Assembly: GCA_944380945.1 (NCBI GenBank)
Contig: CALWJG010000093.1
Span: forward strand, 1 to 6,340
Source of the DNA: an uncultured Agathobaculum sp.
Lineage (GTDB): Bacteria > Bacillota > Clostridia > Oscillospirales > Butyricicoccaceae
Length of the DNA stretch: 6,340 nucleotides
Direction: 5' to 3'
Shown: piece after piece, positions 6,307 to 6,340 of the stretch
Position numbering within the stretch: the first letter of the stretch is position 1
Layout of the letters: each line of letters opens with the position of its first letter
Notes under the pieces: model-generated
The model's database searches: none
Told to the model about the DNA's origin: nothing
Seen by the model: only the letters and a program-made list of their open reading frames with translations
Program-made: the position numbers and the translations under genes

Positions 6307-6322
6307 TGCCCCCTTCGGGGCA
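6307..6322 (-). promoter_or_regulatory. Hairpin covering the ribosome binding site of the YunB-like gene
   Basis: On the coding strand TGCCCC pairs with GGGGCA around a GAAG loop, giving six pairs. The 3' arm contains most of AAGGGGG (6309-6315), the ribosome binding site of the YunB-like gene, and ends on the A of the upstream ATG. If the transcript starts upstream of 6322, the site would be sequestered and initiation reduced. A TATACT at 6322-6327 could be a -10 element, but it would place the transcript start inside this hairpin, leaving only about 8-14 bases of leader, and its -35 would lie at or past the window edge. That promoter reading is weak. Confidence 0.35.
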
Positions 6323-6340
6323 GTATACGCGGGCGGTACG

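Noticed and set aside
6322..6327. TATACT as the -10 element of the YunB-like gene.
   Set aside because: It would start the transcript within a few bases of the ribosome binding site, has no TGn extension, does not resemble the SigE -10 as I recall it, and its -35 cannot be judged because it lies at the window edge.
1..6340. A hidden mobile element, CRISPR array, toxin-antitoxin pair or other accessory system.
   Set aside because: Coding density is high with conserved housekeeping genes, gaps are under 100 bases apart from overlaps with signals, and no terminal repeats, spaced direct repeats, integrase or nuclease motifs were seen on reading both strands.

Overview
This 6.3 kb window reads as ordinary chromosomal housekeeping DNA from a GC-rich, low-TTA Firmicute. 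An anaerobic clostridial, Oscillospirales-like gut bacterium is the best guess, and that placement is inference. The reasons are strong AGGAGG-type ribosome binding sites before most genes, SigA-like promoters, a YunB-type sporulation protein, an NAD-dependent DNA ligase, and the indirect GatCAB route to Gln-tRNA and/or Asn-tRNA. All six genes lie on the minus strand. In order of transcription they are a YunB-like protein, a 62-residue two-helix membrane protein, ligA, gatC, gatA and gatB.

Layout from right to left. Positions 6308-6340 hold the end of an upstream region, with a short hairpin that covers the ribosome binding site of the YunB-like gene (about 6301-5615). A 97 bp gap (5518-5614) holds the best promoter in the window (TTGTCG, 17 bp, TATAAT) and a small leader hairpin, followed by the small membrane protein (5517-5329). 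A 94 bp gap (5235-5328) holds a terminator-like hairpin that points along the plus strand and an extended -10 promoter (TGG TATACT) for ligA. From 5210 down to 8, ligA, gatC, gatA and gatB are packed with gaps of 1, 15 and 15 bases, each with a clear ribosome binding site, so they should form one operon. The window stops 7 bases beyond gatB, so whether the operon continues cannot be seen. There is no gene-free stretch over 300 bases.

How the genes work together. GatC, GatA and GatB are the three subunits of one enzyme that amidates mischarged Glu-tRNA(Gln) or Asp-tRNA(Asn). LigA seals nicks in replication and repair. The link between them is shared transcription, and translation of gatC is probably coupled to the end of ligA. 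The YunB-like protein belongs to sporulation and probably has its own control.

I looked for an undescribed system and did not find one. No mobile element, CRISPR array, tRNA/rRNA or toxin-antitoxin or defence gene is visible. Very long plus-strand open frames (up to 941 codons) are antisense shadows. They run in codon register opposite real genes that almost never use TTA, CTA or TCA. The least explained items are the 62-residue membrane protein and the plus-strand terminator-like hairpin.
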